Shown: positions 8,546 through 20,900, numbered from the stretch's first letter. The stretch is DNA of 64,000 nucleotides from Gammaproteobacteria bacterium (GCA_030654835.1 JAURWS010000021.1:1-64000); one strand, 5' to 3'. Translations and numbers: made by a program. Notes: generated by a model from the sequence alone, not told the origin.

Positions 8546-11290
8546 ATGAAAACACCGAAACCCTTCAAACGAACAGAACTTTTTCTGGCCATATGTATGA
8601 TCTCTGGTGGCTTCGCACCTGGCGCGCTGGCGCAATCAGCCGACGCTGGCGCAGAAGTCAGCGAGATTCTCATCACCGGCACCCGCCGCTCTGGTATGGC
8701 AGTTTCCGACAGCCCTGCCCCCGTGCAACTGATCAGTTCCGATATGCTGGAAGAGAGCGGTGCACCGGACCTGATGAACTCGATTGCAACCCAAGTGCCA
8801 TCCTACAATGCCAACCAGACTGGCAGTGACATGGCCAGCCAGACTCTCACTGCCAGCATGCGCGCCTTGTCTCCCAACCACGCACTCGTGCTGGTGAACG
8901 GCAAGCGTCGCCACATCACCTCCAACGTGGGTGCCAGCAGCGGATCGGCCTCGACTGACCTCTCCTTTATTCCTTCCTTGTCGATCGACCGCCTGGAGGT
9001 GCTCACGGACGGCGCAGCGGCACTGTATGGTTCTGATGCGATAGCAGGTGTGATCAACATCCTGCTGAAGGACGACTATGAAGGTGGCAGCATCAATACC
9101 AACGTCTCCGAGTACACAGATGGCGGTGGCTTCACATCCAACATCCAGGGCAACTTTGGAATTGGCAGCGAGCTGGCTTATCTGAACATGAGCATGGAGC
9201 TGGAAGAGCGCGAGACTGTGAGCCGTTCTGTTGTGTACGGGCCTGCAGTGTGCGTGGCCAATCCGGTGGAATGTCTGGACAGAATCAACAACGGAACTCC
9301 CAGTGGCTATACGGTGAGTAGCGCTTACAAGACCTATCTGCTGCGCGACAGCAAGATGGCTCAGCACCCAGACTATCCTGCCATGAACAATGTGGGCGAC
9401 CCGCCCGAGATCAGCCGCACCGCCATATTCTTCAACTCTGGCTATGAGTTGAACGAGAACCTCAGCTTGTACAGCTATGGCAGCTTCGGCACGAAGGACG
9501 CCGCCTCGCTTGAGACTTATCGTCGCCCCTCGCAGGACGGTGGGTTTGATGCCAATGGCGATGGCGACCGCAAAGACACCGTGAACGGTGTGGCAGAAGC
9601 CGGGATTAACAAGTACGAATACGGCTTCAGTCCGATGGAAGAATCTGAAGAAACTGACTACTCATTCACGACAGGATTGTCTGGTTATACCAAAGACTGG
9701 ACGTGGGATCTGGCCACTGTCTATGGTCGCAATGAGATGGATGTCTACACCACGAATTCCATGAACTTCACGTCATGGAATGAAACCGGCAAATCGCAGG
9801 AAGATTTCTACGACGGTTCCTACTGGGCTACACAGTGGACCACCAGTCTGGACGCCAGCAAGGAATATGACATCGGCCTGGCGGCGCCAATGACCTTTGC
9901 CACCGGCCTCGAATATCGCAAAGATCGTTATGGTATCGATCCGGGCGAGCCTGCTTCCTACTACGGTGCCGGTGCTTCCTCTTTCCCGGGCTACAACCCA
10001 GCGGTGAACACCGGGTCCTATGACCGCAACAACTATGCGACCTTCCTGAATTTCGTGCTGATTCCAACCAACTCCTGGCTGGTTGACGTGGCCGTGCGTT
10101 ACGAGGACTACAGCGATTTCGGCAATGAAACAGTGGGCAAGATCACTGCCCGCTACGACGTCATGGATGGCTTGGCCATCCGTGCGACGGCCAGCACAGG
10201 TTTCCGTGCGCCAACCCTGGGTGAAGGGTTCTACTCTGCGGTGAACGTCGGCCCGACCAGTGCCACGCCTCAACTGCAGCCTAACAGCACGGCGGCGGCA
10301 GCACTGGGTTTCGGCGGCGGCCTGCAGCCGGAGACCTCTGAGAACGTCAGCATCGGTCTGGTCATGCAGCCCATCTCCGGTCTGACGTCGACTATCGACG
10401 CCTATCAAATCACCATCTCTGACCGTATCCAGAGAGGTACCTTCAGCTACTCGACCAGCCAGTCCAACAACACCATCACAGGTCGCACCACGGGCAAGTT
10501 CAACAACATTCTGCCCGACCCTGCGGACACCAATGGTGACGGCAGTCCGGATGCCACCTACAACGAGGCGCTAGGCAGAGCGCTGGTGGACTTCGGTTAC
10601 ATCGGCGCTTGGAACGACCCGGCAGCAGCAGGCGGTTCTCTTGATGCAACGGCACGCGCCAGCATCTCGGTGGCCATCTTCAACAATGCGCTGGAGACCA
10701 AGACCAGTGGTGTGGACTGGGTGAACACCTACAACTCTCACTTTGACTGGGGAACCATCAACTGGACGATGGCGGCCAACTACAACAAGACGGAAGTCTT
10801 GAGTGCCAAGGCAGCTCCTGCAAGCCTGGGCGGTGCCACCATGTACAGTGCGCAGACGCTGTCGAATCTGGAGACCAACAACCCCGAGTTCCGCGTAAAT
10901 CTGGGAGCACGCATCCTGTTGGGTGACTTCACGCTGAGTCTGCGTCAATCGATCTATGGTCCTCAGTACTCCATCACCAGCACGTCCGGCCTGCCGACTG
11001 CAGCGGTCAACACGCTTGATCTAGTCAAGCTGGGTAACACCACGTACTACAAGAACGAGATCGAAACCATGCAGCAGACCAACGTCGAGTTGACTTACTC
11101 GCCGAATGACAGTCTGAAGCTGAGCGCCGGTGTCGACAACATCTTCAACGAGTACCCCAACAAGACTCCACAGGCGGTCTGGGATTACAACGACGAGCGT
11201 TATACCAACACCAGCCGTCAATACATCACCGGCAGCCCGGTGGGATACTTCGGCGCCCGTTGGTTCGGCAAACTGACCTATAACTTCTGA
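8546..11290 (+). CDS. TonB-dependent receptor
   Basis: Signal peptide, plug (EILITGTRRSGMAVSDSPAPVQLIS, YGSDAIAGVINILLK), C-terminal aromatic ending KLTYNF. Confidence 0.92.
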   Translation: MKTPKPFKRTELFLAICMISGGFAPGALAQSADAGAEVSEILITGTRRSGMAVSDSPAPVQLISSDMLEESGAPDLMNSIATQVPSYNANQTGSDMASQTLTASMRALSPNHALVLVNGKRRHITSNVGASSGSASTDLSFIPSLSIDRLEVLTDGAAALYGSDAIAGVINILLKDDYEGGSINTNVSEYTDGGGFTSNIQGNFGIGSELAYLNMSMELEERETVSRSVVYGPAVCVANPVECLDRINNGTPSGYTVSSAYKTYLLRDSKMAQHPDYPAMNNVGDPPEISRTAIFFNSGYELNENLSLYSYGSFGTKDAASLETYRRPSQDGGFDANGDGDRKDTVNGVAEAGINKYEYGFSPMEESEETDYSFTTGLSGYTKDWTWDLATVYGRNEMDVYTTNSMNFTSWNETGKSQEDFYDGSYWATQWTTSLDASKEYDIGLAAPMTFATGLEYRKDRYGIDPGEPASYYGAGASSFPGYNPAVNTGSYDRNNYATFLNFVLIPTNSWLVDVAVRYEDYSDFGNETVGKITARYDVMDGLAIRATASTGFRAPTLGEGFYSAVNVGPTSATPQLQPNSTAAAALGFGGGLQPETSENVSIGLVMQPISGLTSTIDAYQITISDRIQRGTFSYSTSQSNNTITGRTTGKFNNILPDPADTNGDGSPDATYNEALGRALVDFGYIGAWNDPAAAGGSLDATARASISVAIFNNALETKTSGVDWVNTYNSHFDWGTINWTMAANYNKTEVLSAKAAPASLGGATMYSAQTLSNLETNNPEFRVNLGARILLGDFTLSLRQSIYGPQYSITSTSGLPTAAVNTLDLVKLGNTTYYKNEIETMQQTNVELTYSPNDSLKLSAGVDNIFNEYPNKTPQAVWDYNDERYTNTSRQYITGSPVGYFGARWFGKLTYNF

Positions 11291-11305
11291 GACGGGACAC
11301 TAATC

Positions 11306-12436
11306 ATGAAATCAGTATTGAGCCGTCGCAGTCTGCTTTGGGGAGGTGCCTCACTTGCAGGCGCCTCCCTGCTCCAAAGCGTCTCAGGATCGTCTGTCCG
11401 CTTCATGAACTCGGCGTTCGCAGACATTGCGGCACCAACCACGCCGATCCGCATGTCGTCCAATGAGAACCCCTATGGCCCGTCGAAGCTGGCCATAGAA
11501 GCAATGCAAGGCGCTTTCAGCGAGGCGAATCTGTATGGCGGAATCACCGATCAGATTCTTGAGCTGCAGGCGAGTATCGAAGGAGTGTCGCCCGAAAATG
11601 TGACGCTCAGCGCGGGGTCAGGCGAATTGCTGCAGGCGGCAGGGGTGCTTGCGGCGTGGGGCGAGCCGGGGTCCATCGTGGCCCCTTACCCCACCTATGG
11701 ACAACTGTTGCGGACGGCGGAAAGCCTGGGGACCGAGATCATCAATGTGCCTGTGGATGAGTCGATGCACATCGACCTCAACGCGATGTATGCGGCTATC
11801 CGCCCGGATACCAAGATGGTGTATCTGTGCAACCCCAACAACCCGATCCCGTCGATCATCGAGAAGAAGGCTCTGGAAGATTTCATCCGCACAGTGGCGA
11901 AAGATCGTCTGGTGTTCATTGACGAAGCCTACTACGAGTATGTCGACAATCCCGAGTTCAGCAGCATGATGCCGCTGATCGCAGAAGGGGTGAACAACCT
12001 CATCGTCGCGCGCACGGCCTCAAAGATTCACGGTTTTGCAGGGCTGCGCGTCGGCTTCGGTTTTGCGCATCCGGAACTCATCGGCAAGCTCAATCAGATG
12101 AAGACGGGCAGCGTGAGTATCCTGGCGCAGTACGCCGCCTTTGTCAGCTACAAGGACAAGGAGTTCCAGAACTACTCGCGCGCGATGAACAAACAGGGAC
12201 TGGCAATTGTGGAGGGCATGTGTGACGAGCTTGGACTGCGTTACGTGAAATCCAATGCCAACTTCACGTTCATCGAAACTGGTATCGATTCGAATGTTTT
12301 CCGCGCGGCCATGAGGGAGCACAACATCATGGTGGGCCGCACCTTCGAGCCCTTCACCACCTGGGCGCGAGTCAGCATGGCCAAGCCGGAAGAGATGATG
12401 TACTTCGTGCAGACTTACAAGAAACTCTATACCTGA
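11306..12436 (+). CDS. PLP-dependent aminotransferase (histidinol-phosphate aminotransferase-like) with Tat signal
   Basis: SRRSLLWGGASLAGASLL Tat motif; SSNENPYGPS, CNPNNPIP, FIDEAYYEY, RTASKIHGFAGLRVGFG. Confidence 0.88.
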   Translation: MKSVLSRRSLLWGGASLAGASLLQSVSGSSVRFMNSAFADIAAPTTPIRMSSNENPYGPSKLAIEAMQGAFSEANLYGGITDQILELQASIEGVSPENVTLSAGSGELLQAAGVLAAWGEPGSIVAPYPTYGQLLRTAESLGTEIINVPVDESMHIDLNAMYAAIRPDTKMVYLCNPNNPIPSIIEKKALEDFIRTVAKDRLVFIDEAYYEYVDNPEFSSMMPLIAEGVNNLIVARTASKIHGFAGLRVGFGFAHPELIGKLNQMKTGSVSILAQYAAFVSYKDKEFQNYSRAMNKQGLAIVEGMCDELGLRYVKSNANFTFIETGIDSNVFRAAMREHNIMVGRTFEPFTTWARVSMAKPEEMMYFVQTYKKLYT

Positions 12437-12440
12437 CCGT

Positions 12441-12490
12441 TGACATGAAGAGGTGACATGAAGGGGTAACATGAAGGGGTAACATGAAGG
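12441..12490 (+). repeat. Tandem 13-bp repeat (~3.8 copies)
   Basis: tgacatgaagagg / tgacatgaagggg / taacatgaagggg / taacatgaagg. Confidence 0.9.
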
Positions 12491-12631
12491 AGCGCCAGGA
12501 GGTCCACGCGGACCGACTGGCGCTTCCGCCTCGACTCGCCCTCCACACCCCTTCCACATGCTCCAGAAGAATGCATTTCCCTTCATCTTGCGTTACCTTG
12601 TTGCTGACTCTCACTAGCACAGGTAAGCACC

Positions 12632-13540
12632 ATGAAAACAAGAATAAACATAACGGTTCTGGCTCTTGTCCTCCTTGCCGCGAGCAGTCCGCTGCCCGCA
12701 CTCGCACAAACGAAGATTCCTTACGGTCCCGATCCCCTGCAATACGGCGAACTCTCTCTGCCCGAAGGCGACGGGCCGTTTCCTGTCGTCACCTTCCTGC
12801 ACGCAGGCTGCTGGCGCTCCACCGAAGGCATGATCAACAGCTATCGGGCGATGGCAAAGGTGATGACCGAGCACGGCATTGCCGCCTGGAATCTGCAGTA
12901 TCGTGGCGCGACCAGCCCAGGCGGTGGCTGGCCTGGCACGTGGTTGGACATCGCCAATGGCTTCGATGCGTTGGCCGGTCTGGCTGGGCAGTACCCCCTC
13001 GATCTGCAACAGGCCATCGTGGTGGGCCACTCTTCCGGCGGCCACTTCGGCGCCTGGCTGGCGACGCGCCCGCAGTTGCCCAAAGACAGCGAGATCTATG
13101 TCGAGCCAGCGCTGAACCCGACGGCTCTCGTGATGGCCGATGCCTATATCAATCCCATGGTCATCGATACCATCGGCGTGAGCGGCGAGATCTACTGTGG
13201 CGAGCCCCTGCTGGAGAAGCTGACCGGTGCGCCGGTGGACGAGAAGGGCGCAAATTTCCGTGCGATCTCCCCGCTGGAGTGGCTGCCGTGGGGCATCCCG
13301 CAGGAATACGTGGTCAGCTCCTACCGCTACCCGCTGTCCATGCCCAGAGAACTAGCCCAGGGCAAGACGGCGCTGCAGACGCTGCCAGATTATCCAGCCT
13401 TGGCGATCATCGCCGGTGACGAAGTGAATGTGCGCATCATCGCCAACGAGGAGCATGGCGACTTCGTGAAGGACGGCGCGCGCGGTTATCTGGCGACGAT
13501 CTCGGCCGTGCTGCGCCTGCTGGGCAAGGCGAGCGAGTAG
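12632..13540 (+). CDS. Secreted alpha/beta hydrolase (esterase-like)
   Basis: Signal peptide; VVTFLHAGCW, IVVGHSSGGHFGAWLATR nucleophile elbow. Confidence 0.8.
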   Translation: MKTRINITVLALVLLAASSPLPALAQTKIPYGPDPLQYGELSLPEGDGPFPVVTFLHAGCWRSTEGMINSYRAMAKVMTEHGIAAWNLQYRGATSPGGGWPGTWLDIANGFDALAGLAGQYPLDLQQAIVVGHSSGGHFGAWLATRPQLPKDSEIYVEPALNPTALVMADAYINPMVIDTIGVSGEIYCGEPLLEKLTGAPVDEKGANFRAISPLEWLPWGIPQEYVVSSYRYPLSMPRELAQGKTALQTLPDYPALAIIAGDEVNVRIIANEEHGDFVKDGARGYLATISAVLRLLGKASE

Positions 13541-13546
13541 AGCCTG

Positions 13547-13567
13547 GCGCCTGCTTATTGCAGGCGC
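13547..13567 (+). terminator. Hairpin downstream of hydrolase
   Basis: GCGCCTGC-TTATT-GCAGGCGC perfect stem; no T tract. Confidence 0.45.
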
Positions 13568-13694
13568 ATTCCCCCCCCTAAATCTCCCTTAGGTGTAGTT
13601 CCGCACATACCCGCAACATCAGATATGCAACTATTCTCCGCTGCGCAGGCTTCGGCACAGCCCGTCGACGCCCAGGAAAACTACAGGAGTTGCC

Positions 13695-14774
13695 ATGTCA
13701 GCCACCATGAAAGCAGCAGTATTCATCGCCCCAGGCCGCATCGTACTGGAAGACAAACCAATACCTGATGTTGGGCCGCTGGATGCGCTGATCCGCATCA
13801 CGACTACCACCATTTGTGGCACCGATGTGCACATCCTGAAGGGAGAATACCCGGTGCAGCCGGGCCTGATCATCGGTCATGAGCCGGTTGGGATCATCGA
13901 GAAACTCGGTTCAGCCGTACGCGGCTACCAGGAAGGCCAGCGTGTGATTGCCGGCGCCATCACCCCTTCCGGCACCTCCAATGCGTCGCTTTGTGGTTTT
14001 CATTCCCAGTGTGGCGGCCACGCCAGCAAGCATGGTTTCAAGGCACTCGGCGGCTGGCGCTTTGGCAATACCATCGACGGCTCTCAGGCGGAATACTTGC
14101 TGGTGCCGGATGCCATGGCCAATCTGACCGTGATTCCCGATGGACTGACCGACGAACAGGTGTTGATGTGCCCCGACATCATGTCGACCGGTTTCGGCGG
14201 AGCCGAATCCGCTGGCATCCACATAGGCGACACCGTCGCGATTTTCGCTCAGGGTCCGATCGGGCTATGTGCAACCGCAGGGGCGAGGTTGATGGGCGCC
14301 TCTACCATCATTGCAGTGGAGACCATTGCCGAACGCGGCGCAGTGGCGCGCCTCATGGGTGCTGATCATGTGGTCGATTTCCGCAAGGTCGATCCCGTTG
14401 ACGAAATCATGCGCATCACAGATGGCCGTGGTGTCGATGTCGCAATCGAGGCGCTGGGCACGCAGCAGACGTTTTCTGCGGCGCTGCGCGTGCTGCGTCC
14501 GGGAGGAACGCTGTCGTCACTGGGTGTTTATTCCACAGACTTGACCATTCCACTGGGGGCTTTTGCCTCCGGTCTAGGTGACCACAAGATCATCACCAGT
14601 CTTTGTCCGGGCGGGAAGGAGCGCATGCGGCGTCTGATGGATGTGGTGGCGGCGGGACGTATCGATACCCGGCCACTGGTCACGCATCGCTTCAAACTCG
14701 AGAACATCGAACAGGCGTATGAGCTGTTCTCACATCAGCGGGACGGCGTGCTCAAGGTCGCCATCACACCCTGA
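13695..14774 (+). CDS. Zinc-dependent alcohol dehydrogenase family protein
   Basis: CGTDVHILKGEYPVQPGLIIGHEPVGIIEKLG; MDR fold. Confidence 0.88.
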   Translation: MSATMKAAVFIAPGRIVLEDKPIPDVGPLDALIRITTTTICGTDVHILKGEYPVQPGLIIGHEPVGIIEKLGSAVRGYQEGQRVIAGAITPSGTSNASLCGFHSQCGGHASKHGFKALGGWRFGNTIDGSQAEYLLVPDAMANLTVIPDGLTDEQVLMCPDIMSTGFGGAESAGIHIGDTVAIFAQGPIGLCATAGARLMGASTIIAVETIAERGAVARLMGADHVVDFRKVDPVDEIMRITDGRGVDVAIEALGTQQTFSAALRVLRPGGTLSSLGVYSTDLTIPLGAFASGLGDHKIITSLCPGGKERMRRLMDVVAAGRIDTRPLVTHRFKLENIEQAYELFSHQRDGVLKVAITP

Positions 14775-14901
14775 ACGGGCGCGACGGCAGTGGCAGCGCT
14801 AACCATTCAGAGTTCGAGCGAGGGAGCATGTTATAGACTTCAAAGAGTTTGGATTTCCGGCGCACACACGCAATGCGCTGCATCACGACCTGGATACCGA
14901 G

Positions 14902-17900
14902 TTGCACGCGGAGCTGTTCAGTATCGAGCAACTGAAGCGTCACGCGGTAACGCTGGCGGGTCGGCACAGGATCAATCCGCGTCCGGGTCCGGACCGGTTG
15001 CTGCCACGGCTGGCAGACAATGCGCGTGTTCTGCTGGCGGCGTATGACGTCATCACCGCCGCCTCCACCCAGGGGCAACGGATCGTGCCGGCAGAGGCCT
15101 GGTTGCTCGACAATTTCTACCTGATCGAGCAACAGATCGGTATGGCACGCCGGCACCTCCCGCGCGGGTACAGTCGGCAGTTGCCACGCTTGGCCGATGG
15201 CCCCCTTGCCGGATTCCCCCGCATCTACGACTTGGCGCTGGAGCTGATCTCTCACATGGACGGCCGCGTCGCCGGCGACAATACCACGCAGTTCCTCGCC
15301 GCCTACCAGGCCGTCGAGCCCTTGAGGCTGGGCGAACTGTGGGCTTTTCCGATCATGCTGCAACTGGCACTGCTGGAAAATCTGCGCCGCGTCACAGTGC
15401 GTATCGTTCAGCGGCGCGAGGAACGCGATGCGGCCATCTTCTGGGCAGACCGTATACTCGCGGTGGCCGAAACCGAGCCGAAACGGCTGATCCATGTGCT
15501 GGCCGAGTTTGCCAATGCCGACTTGCCGCTGACCGCGCCCTTTGTGGAGGAGTTCTACGACCGGTTCCAGGCACAGGGGCCGTTCATGACTTTCGTGCAA
15601 TCCTGGGTCGAGCAGAAGCTGCTCGAACAAGGAGTGATCGCAACTGAGTTGTCGGAAGCGGCCGGCCAGATATCCATCGCCAACAGCATTGGCAGCCTGC
15701 GCTTCATCGGCGCCATGGACTGGAAGCAATTCGTCGAATCGCTCAGTGTCGTCGAACAGACCTTGCGCGAAGACCCGATGGCAAGTTACGCCAGCCAGGA
15801 TTTCAACACCCGCGACCACTACAGGCACGTCATCGAAGACGTCGCGCGCGGCAGCACATGTGGCGAACAGACGGTGGCACGCGAGGCCATTGTACTGGCG
15901 CAGGCGGCTGCCACGCAGCGAGGAAAACAGGACCGCACCGCGCATGTCGGCTATTACCTGATCGATCACGGGCGGCATGATCTGGAACGTGCAGTGGGTT
16001 GTCGGCTGGCGTGGAAGGTCCGCGCCATTCGCGCGATCCGGCAGGTCTGCCTGCCGCTCTACCTCGGCGCCATTCTGCTGCTGACCGTGTTGGCGACAGC
16101 GGTTTCACTTTTCTCTTTTGACAGGCTCGATCCGGATGACTGGCGCATCGGGTTTTTAGTGTTTCCGCTCATCATCGCTGCCTCGGCTCTGGCCGTCTCG
16201 CTAGTGAACCTGCTAGTCACGCTCGCCCTGCCGCCACGCGCGTTGCCACGGCTGGATTTTTCCCATGGAATTCCGGACAGTCACCGCACCATGGTGGTCG
16301 TTCCCACCCTGCTGGCAAGCCCGCAGAACGTCGATGACCTGCTCGAAGCCATGGAGATCCGCTATCTCGGCAATCGCGACCCCAATCTCTTCTTTGCCCT
16401 GCTGACCGATTTCCATGACGCACCCGAGCAAACGCTGCCGGGCGATGCGGCGTTGCTCGCCTACGCGCGTGCTGCCGTCGAGGCGCTCAATGCGACGTAC
16501 CGCGAGGATCGTCCCTGCATCTTCTATCTGTTTCACCGGCCGCGGCTGTGGAATCCCTTCGAGCGGGTGTGGATGGGATATGAGCGCAAGCGCGGCAAAC
16601 TCGAGCAGTTCAACGCCCGGCTCAGGGGCGGGGCGCAGGCGGCCTTCTCGGACATCTTCGGCGACCCGTCCCTTCTCCCCTCGATTCAATACGTCATCAC
16701 CCTCGACACGGACACCCAGCTGCTGCGCGACGCAGCCCGCACCCTGGTGGGCAACCTCGCGCATCCTCTCAACCGGCCGATCTACGATGCCGCCAAGGGG
16801 CGCGTCGTCGAAGGCTACGCGATCCTGCAGCCGCGCGCCTCGATCAGCCTGACCAGTGCGGGGCAGTCGCACTTTACCCAATTGTTCGCCGGTGACCCGG
16901 GGCTCGACCCCTATACGCGCGAGGTATCGGATGTCTACCAGGACGTGTTCGGGGAAGGCTCCTTCATCGGCAAGGGCATCTACGATGTGGACGCGTTTCG
17001 TCAGGCCGTCGACGGGCGCTTTCCGGAAAACCTGATTCTCAGTCACGACTTGCTGGAAAGCGGGTATGCGCGTTCAGCTCTGGTGACCGACGTCGACCTG
17101 ATTGAAGAATACCCGGCCAGCTACGCCAGCGAAGCGAGCAGGCGCCACCGCTGGATACGCGGCGACTGGCAGCTGGCTGGCTGGCTGCTGCCGCGCGTGC
17201 CGGGTCCCGGTTTGAACGGCGCGAAGCCAACGCGGCAGGTGAACCCGCTGTCGGCCTTGTCGCTGTGGAAGCTTTTCGACAACCTGCGGCGCAGCCTGGT
17301 GCCGCCAGCGCTGTTTGCCTTGCTGGCAGGCGGCTGGCTGCTGGGCCCGGGGTCCGTATGGTTATGGTCCCTGCTGGTCGTAACGGTGGTGTTTCTGCCC
17401 ACCCTGGTGTCCACCGTGGTCGAACTCATCCGCAAGCCTGAGGAGCGTGATTGGCTGGTGCACCTGAGCCTGACCGGCAAATCCGCAGGCCGCCCGCTTG
17501 CACGCATCCTGCTGACTCTGATTTTCTTGCCCTATGACGCGCTTATCGCTCTCGGGGCGATCCTGTGTTCGGGGGTGCGCATGCTGTTCACGCGGCGCGG
17601 CCTGCTGCTGTGGCAACTGACCACCTACGCACGCCGCAACGCGCGCTGTACGCTGACCGATTTCGCGATGGAAATGTGGATCGGACCTGTTCTGGCGGTG
17701 ACGCTGGGGATTGCACTGGGCGCCACCCAGCCGCCGACAGCATGGATTTTTTCCGCACCGGTCCTGTTGTTGTGGCTGCTGTCGCCGGTCATCGGCTGGT
17801 GGATCAGCCGCCCGCTGGTGTCTCCCGCCCCCGACTTGAGCATGGCGCAACGCGCGTTCCTGCGGACGTCGGCCCGGCGCACCTGGCGCTACTTCACAGA

Positions 17901-20900
17901 CTTCGTCGGCCCGGATGATAACTGGCTGCCACCCGACAACTTCCAGGAATACCCAGCGCCGGTTATTGCCTCGCGCACTTCGCCCACCAACATGGGCATG
18001 GCGTTGCTGGCCGACCTCGCTGCGGTCGATTTCGGTTACCTCACGACGAGAGAATGCCTGCAGCGCATCGACAACACGCTGACCTCGATGGAAAAACTGG
18101 AGCGCTACCACGGCCATTTTTACAACTGGTATGACACCCGCACTTTGCAGCCTCTGCATCCGCAATACGTCTCGTCGGTGGACAGCGGCAACCTGGCCGG
18201 CAGCCTGCTCACCCTGCAAGCGGGGCTGGTCGAGCTGAAGCATCAGCCGCTGCTGTCGCCGAATGCGTTGCAAGGCTTGCAGGACACCTTGCAAGTGCTG
18301 GCCGAAGAGCTGCCTGCCAACCCTGCCCCCGAGCTTGCGAAGAAAGTCATCCTGCTGCAGGACACCCTGCGCGCGCTCACGGCAGGCGCTCCACCGCCGA
18401 CGCTGGCTGCCGTCACCGACGCCCTGCAGGAGATCCACCGCGTCGGCGGGGAGCTGGTTGCCTGGCTGCCTCAGAATATCGATATCGAAGGCGAGCTGGC
18501 TTACTGGACACGGGCCTTCGACGCGCAGTTCCAGGCTCTTCGGGAGGAGCTGGCCGACGCGCATTCGGCAGGCGTGCGGGTCCAGCTCGGCGTCATCGAC
18601 GATCTGCTGCAGCGTTGCCACGCATTGGCCGAGATGGATTTTGATTTTCTCTATGACGCCACCAGCGGGCTTCTCACCATCGGCTACGACGTCAGTGAAC
18701 GGCGCCGCGATACGTCCTGCTACGATCTGCTGGCATCGGAAGCGCGTCTGGCCAGCTTTCTGCTCATCGCGCAGGGACAAGTCCCGCAGACGCACTGGTT
18801 CGCGCTCGGCCGTCTGCTCACCAGTCATGGCAGCAACATCAGCCTGATTTCGTGGAGCGGCTCGATGTTCGAGTACCTGATGCCGCAGCTGATCATGCCG
18901 AGCTACGCGAACACCCTGCTGGAGCAGACCTGCGAGGCTGCAGTGTCGCGCCAGATCGAATATGGTCGGCAACGCGGAGTGCCCTGGGGCATTTCCGAAT
19001 CCTGCTACAACGCCACCGACATCAATCAGGTCTATCAATACCGAGCGTTCGGCGTGCCGGGCCTTGGCTTCAAGCGCGGACTGGGTGACGATCTGGTCAT
19101 CGCCCCCTATGCAACCGCGCTGGCGCTGACGGTAATGCCGCAGGAAGCATGTCGCAACTTGCAGAGGCTGGCCGATCTCGGCTTCCTCGGCAGCCACGGT
19201 TTCTACGAGGCGATCGATTACACGTCCACGCGAGTGCCGCGCGGCAAGCCGTACGCCATCGTGCGCTCATTCATGGCGCATCACCAAGGCATGAGCCTGC
19301 TGGCTTTTGCGCATGTCCTGCTTGACCAGCCGATGCAGCGCCGCTTCATGTCCGACCCGCTCGTGCGGGCGACCGAATTGCTGCTGCAGGAACGGGTGCC
19401 GAAGAAGGGTGCGACGCTGCACCCGCACGCCGCCGAAGTGAACGCCGCCGCCCGCCCGCCCAGCGCTGAAACCGGCGCAATCATGCGCGTGTTTACCGAA
19501 CCGAACACGCAGCTCCCCGAAGTTCATCTGCTGTCGAATGGTCGCTACCATGTGATGGCGACCCATGCCGGCGGTAGCTACAGCCGCTGGCGCGACTTCG
19601 CCGTCACCCGTTGGCGCGAGGATGCCACAGCCGATAACTGGGGCACTTTCATCTACCTGCGCGACCGTGACAGTGGGCGCTACTGGTCGGCCGCGCATCA
19701 ACCGACCCTGCGCCGTGCCGATCGCTACGAGGCGATTTTCGTCCAGGCGCGGGCCGAGTACCGGCGGCGCGATCAAGCGATCGAAGCACACACCGAGATC
19801 AGCGTGTCCCCGGAAGACGACGTCGAGATCCGTCGCGTCACGCTAACCAACCATTCGTCGCGGCGCCGCCGCATCGAGGTCACGAGCTACGCCGAAGTAG
19901 TGTTGGCGCCATTGAATGCCGACCTGGCGCATCGCACCTTCAGCAACCTGTTCGTACAAACTGAAATCCTGCCCGAACTCCAGGCAATTCTCTGCACCCG
20001 ACGTCCCCGCACACCGGGCGAACAAGTGCCGTGGATGTTTCACCTGCTGGCCGCACCCGGCGCGGTGGCCGACACGCCATCCTACGAGACCGACCGCGCG
20101 CAATTCATCGGGCGCGGTCGCACGGTCGCCAACCCTCAGGTGCTGGATGGCAGCGACAGCCCGTCGACCCTGTCGAACACTGAGGGCTCCGTGCTCGATC
20201 CCATCGTGGCAATCCGCCGCACTCTGACCCTGTCGCCCGACGAATCGGCGTGCGTGCAGATCATCTCCGGGGTCGCGGACACGCGCGAGGCCGCCTTGGC
20301 CCTGCTCGAGAAATATTGCGACCGCCACTTCGTCGAGCGCGCGTTTGAAATGGCCTGGTTCCAGAGCCAGGAGGTGCTGCGCCACCTCAACGCCACCGAG
20401 GCCGATGCCCTGGTCTTCAGCCGCCTGGCCAGTTCCGTCATTTACGGCAACGCCCTGCGCCGTGCCGCGCCCGGCATCATCGCCCGCAACCACCTGGGGC
20501 AGTCCGGGCTGTGGCGCTTCGGCATCTCGGGCGATCTGCCGATCGTGCTGCTGCTGATCGGCGATATCAACCGCATCGATCTGGTCAAGCAGGTGCTGCA
20601 GGCACATGCCTATTGGCGCATGAAGGGCCTGGCTGCGGACCTGGTAATCGTCAACGAGGATTTTTCAGGCTACCGCGCGGCGCTGCAGGAACAGATCATG
20701 GGGCTGATCAACGGGGGGCCAGAAGCACAGTTGATCGACAAGCCGGGCGGGGTCTTCGTGCGACGCTCTGAAGAACTGAGCGAAGGGGAGCGAGTGCTGC
20801 TGCAGACGGTCGCGCACATCGTCTTCAACGATACGGGCGAGACCCTGATCGAGCAGGTAGAGCGCCGCGTGCCTGTCGAGCGGGCGGCGGACCGGTTGGA

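Noticed and set aside
12484-13419. 311-aa plus ORF beginning at the fourth repeat ATG
   Set aside because: Out of frame with the alpha/beta hydrolase; Arg/Ala-rich frame artefact, although its first ATG is part of the repeat array noted above.
14764-15978. 404-aa minus-strand ORF opposite the start of the glucan synthase
   Set aside because: Antisense shadow; no domain signal.
17362-19197. 611-aa minus-strand ORF inside the glucan synthase gene
   Set aside because: Antisense shadow ORF of a GC-rich gene; low-complexity Q/R-rich translation with no recognisable domain.
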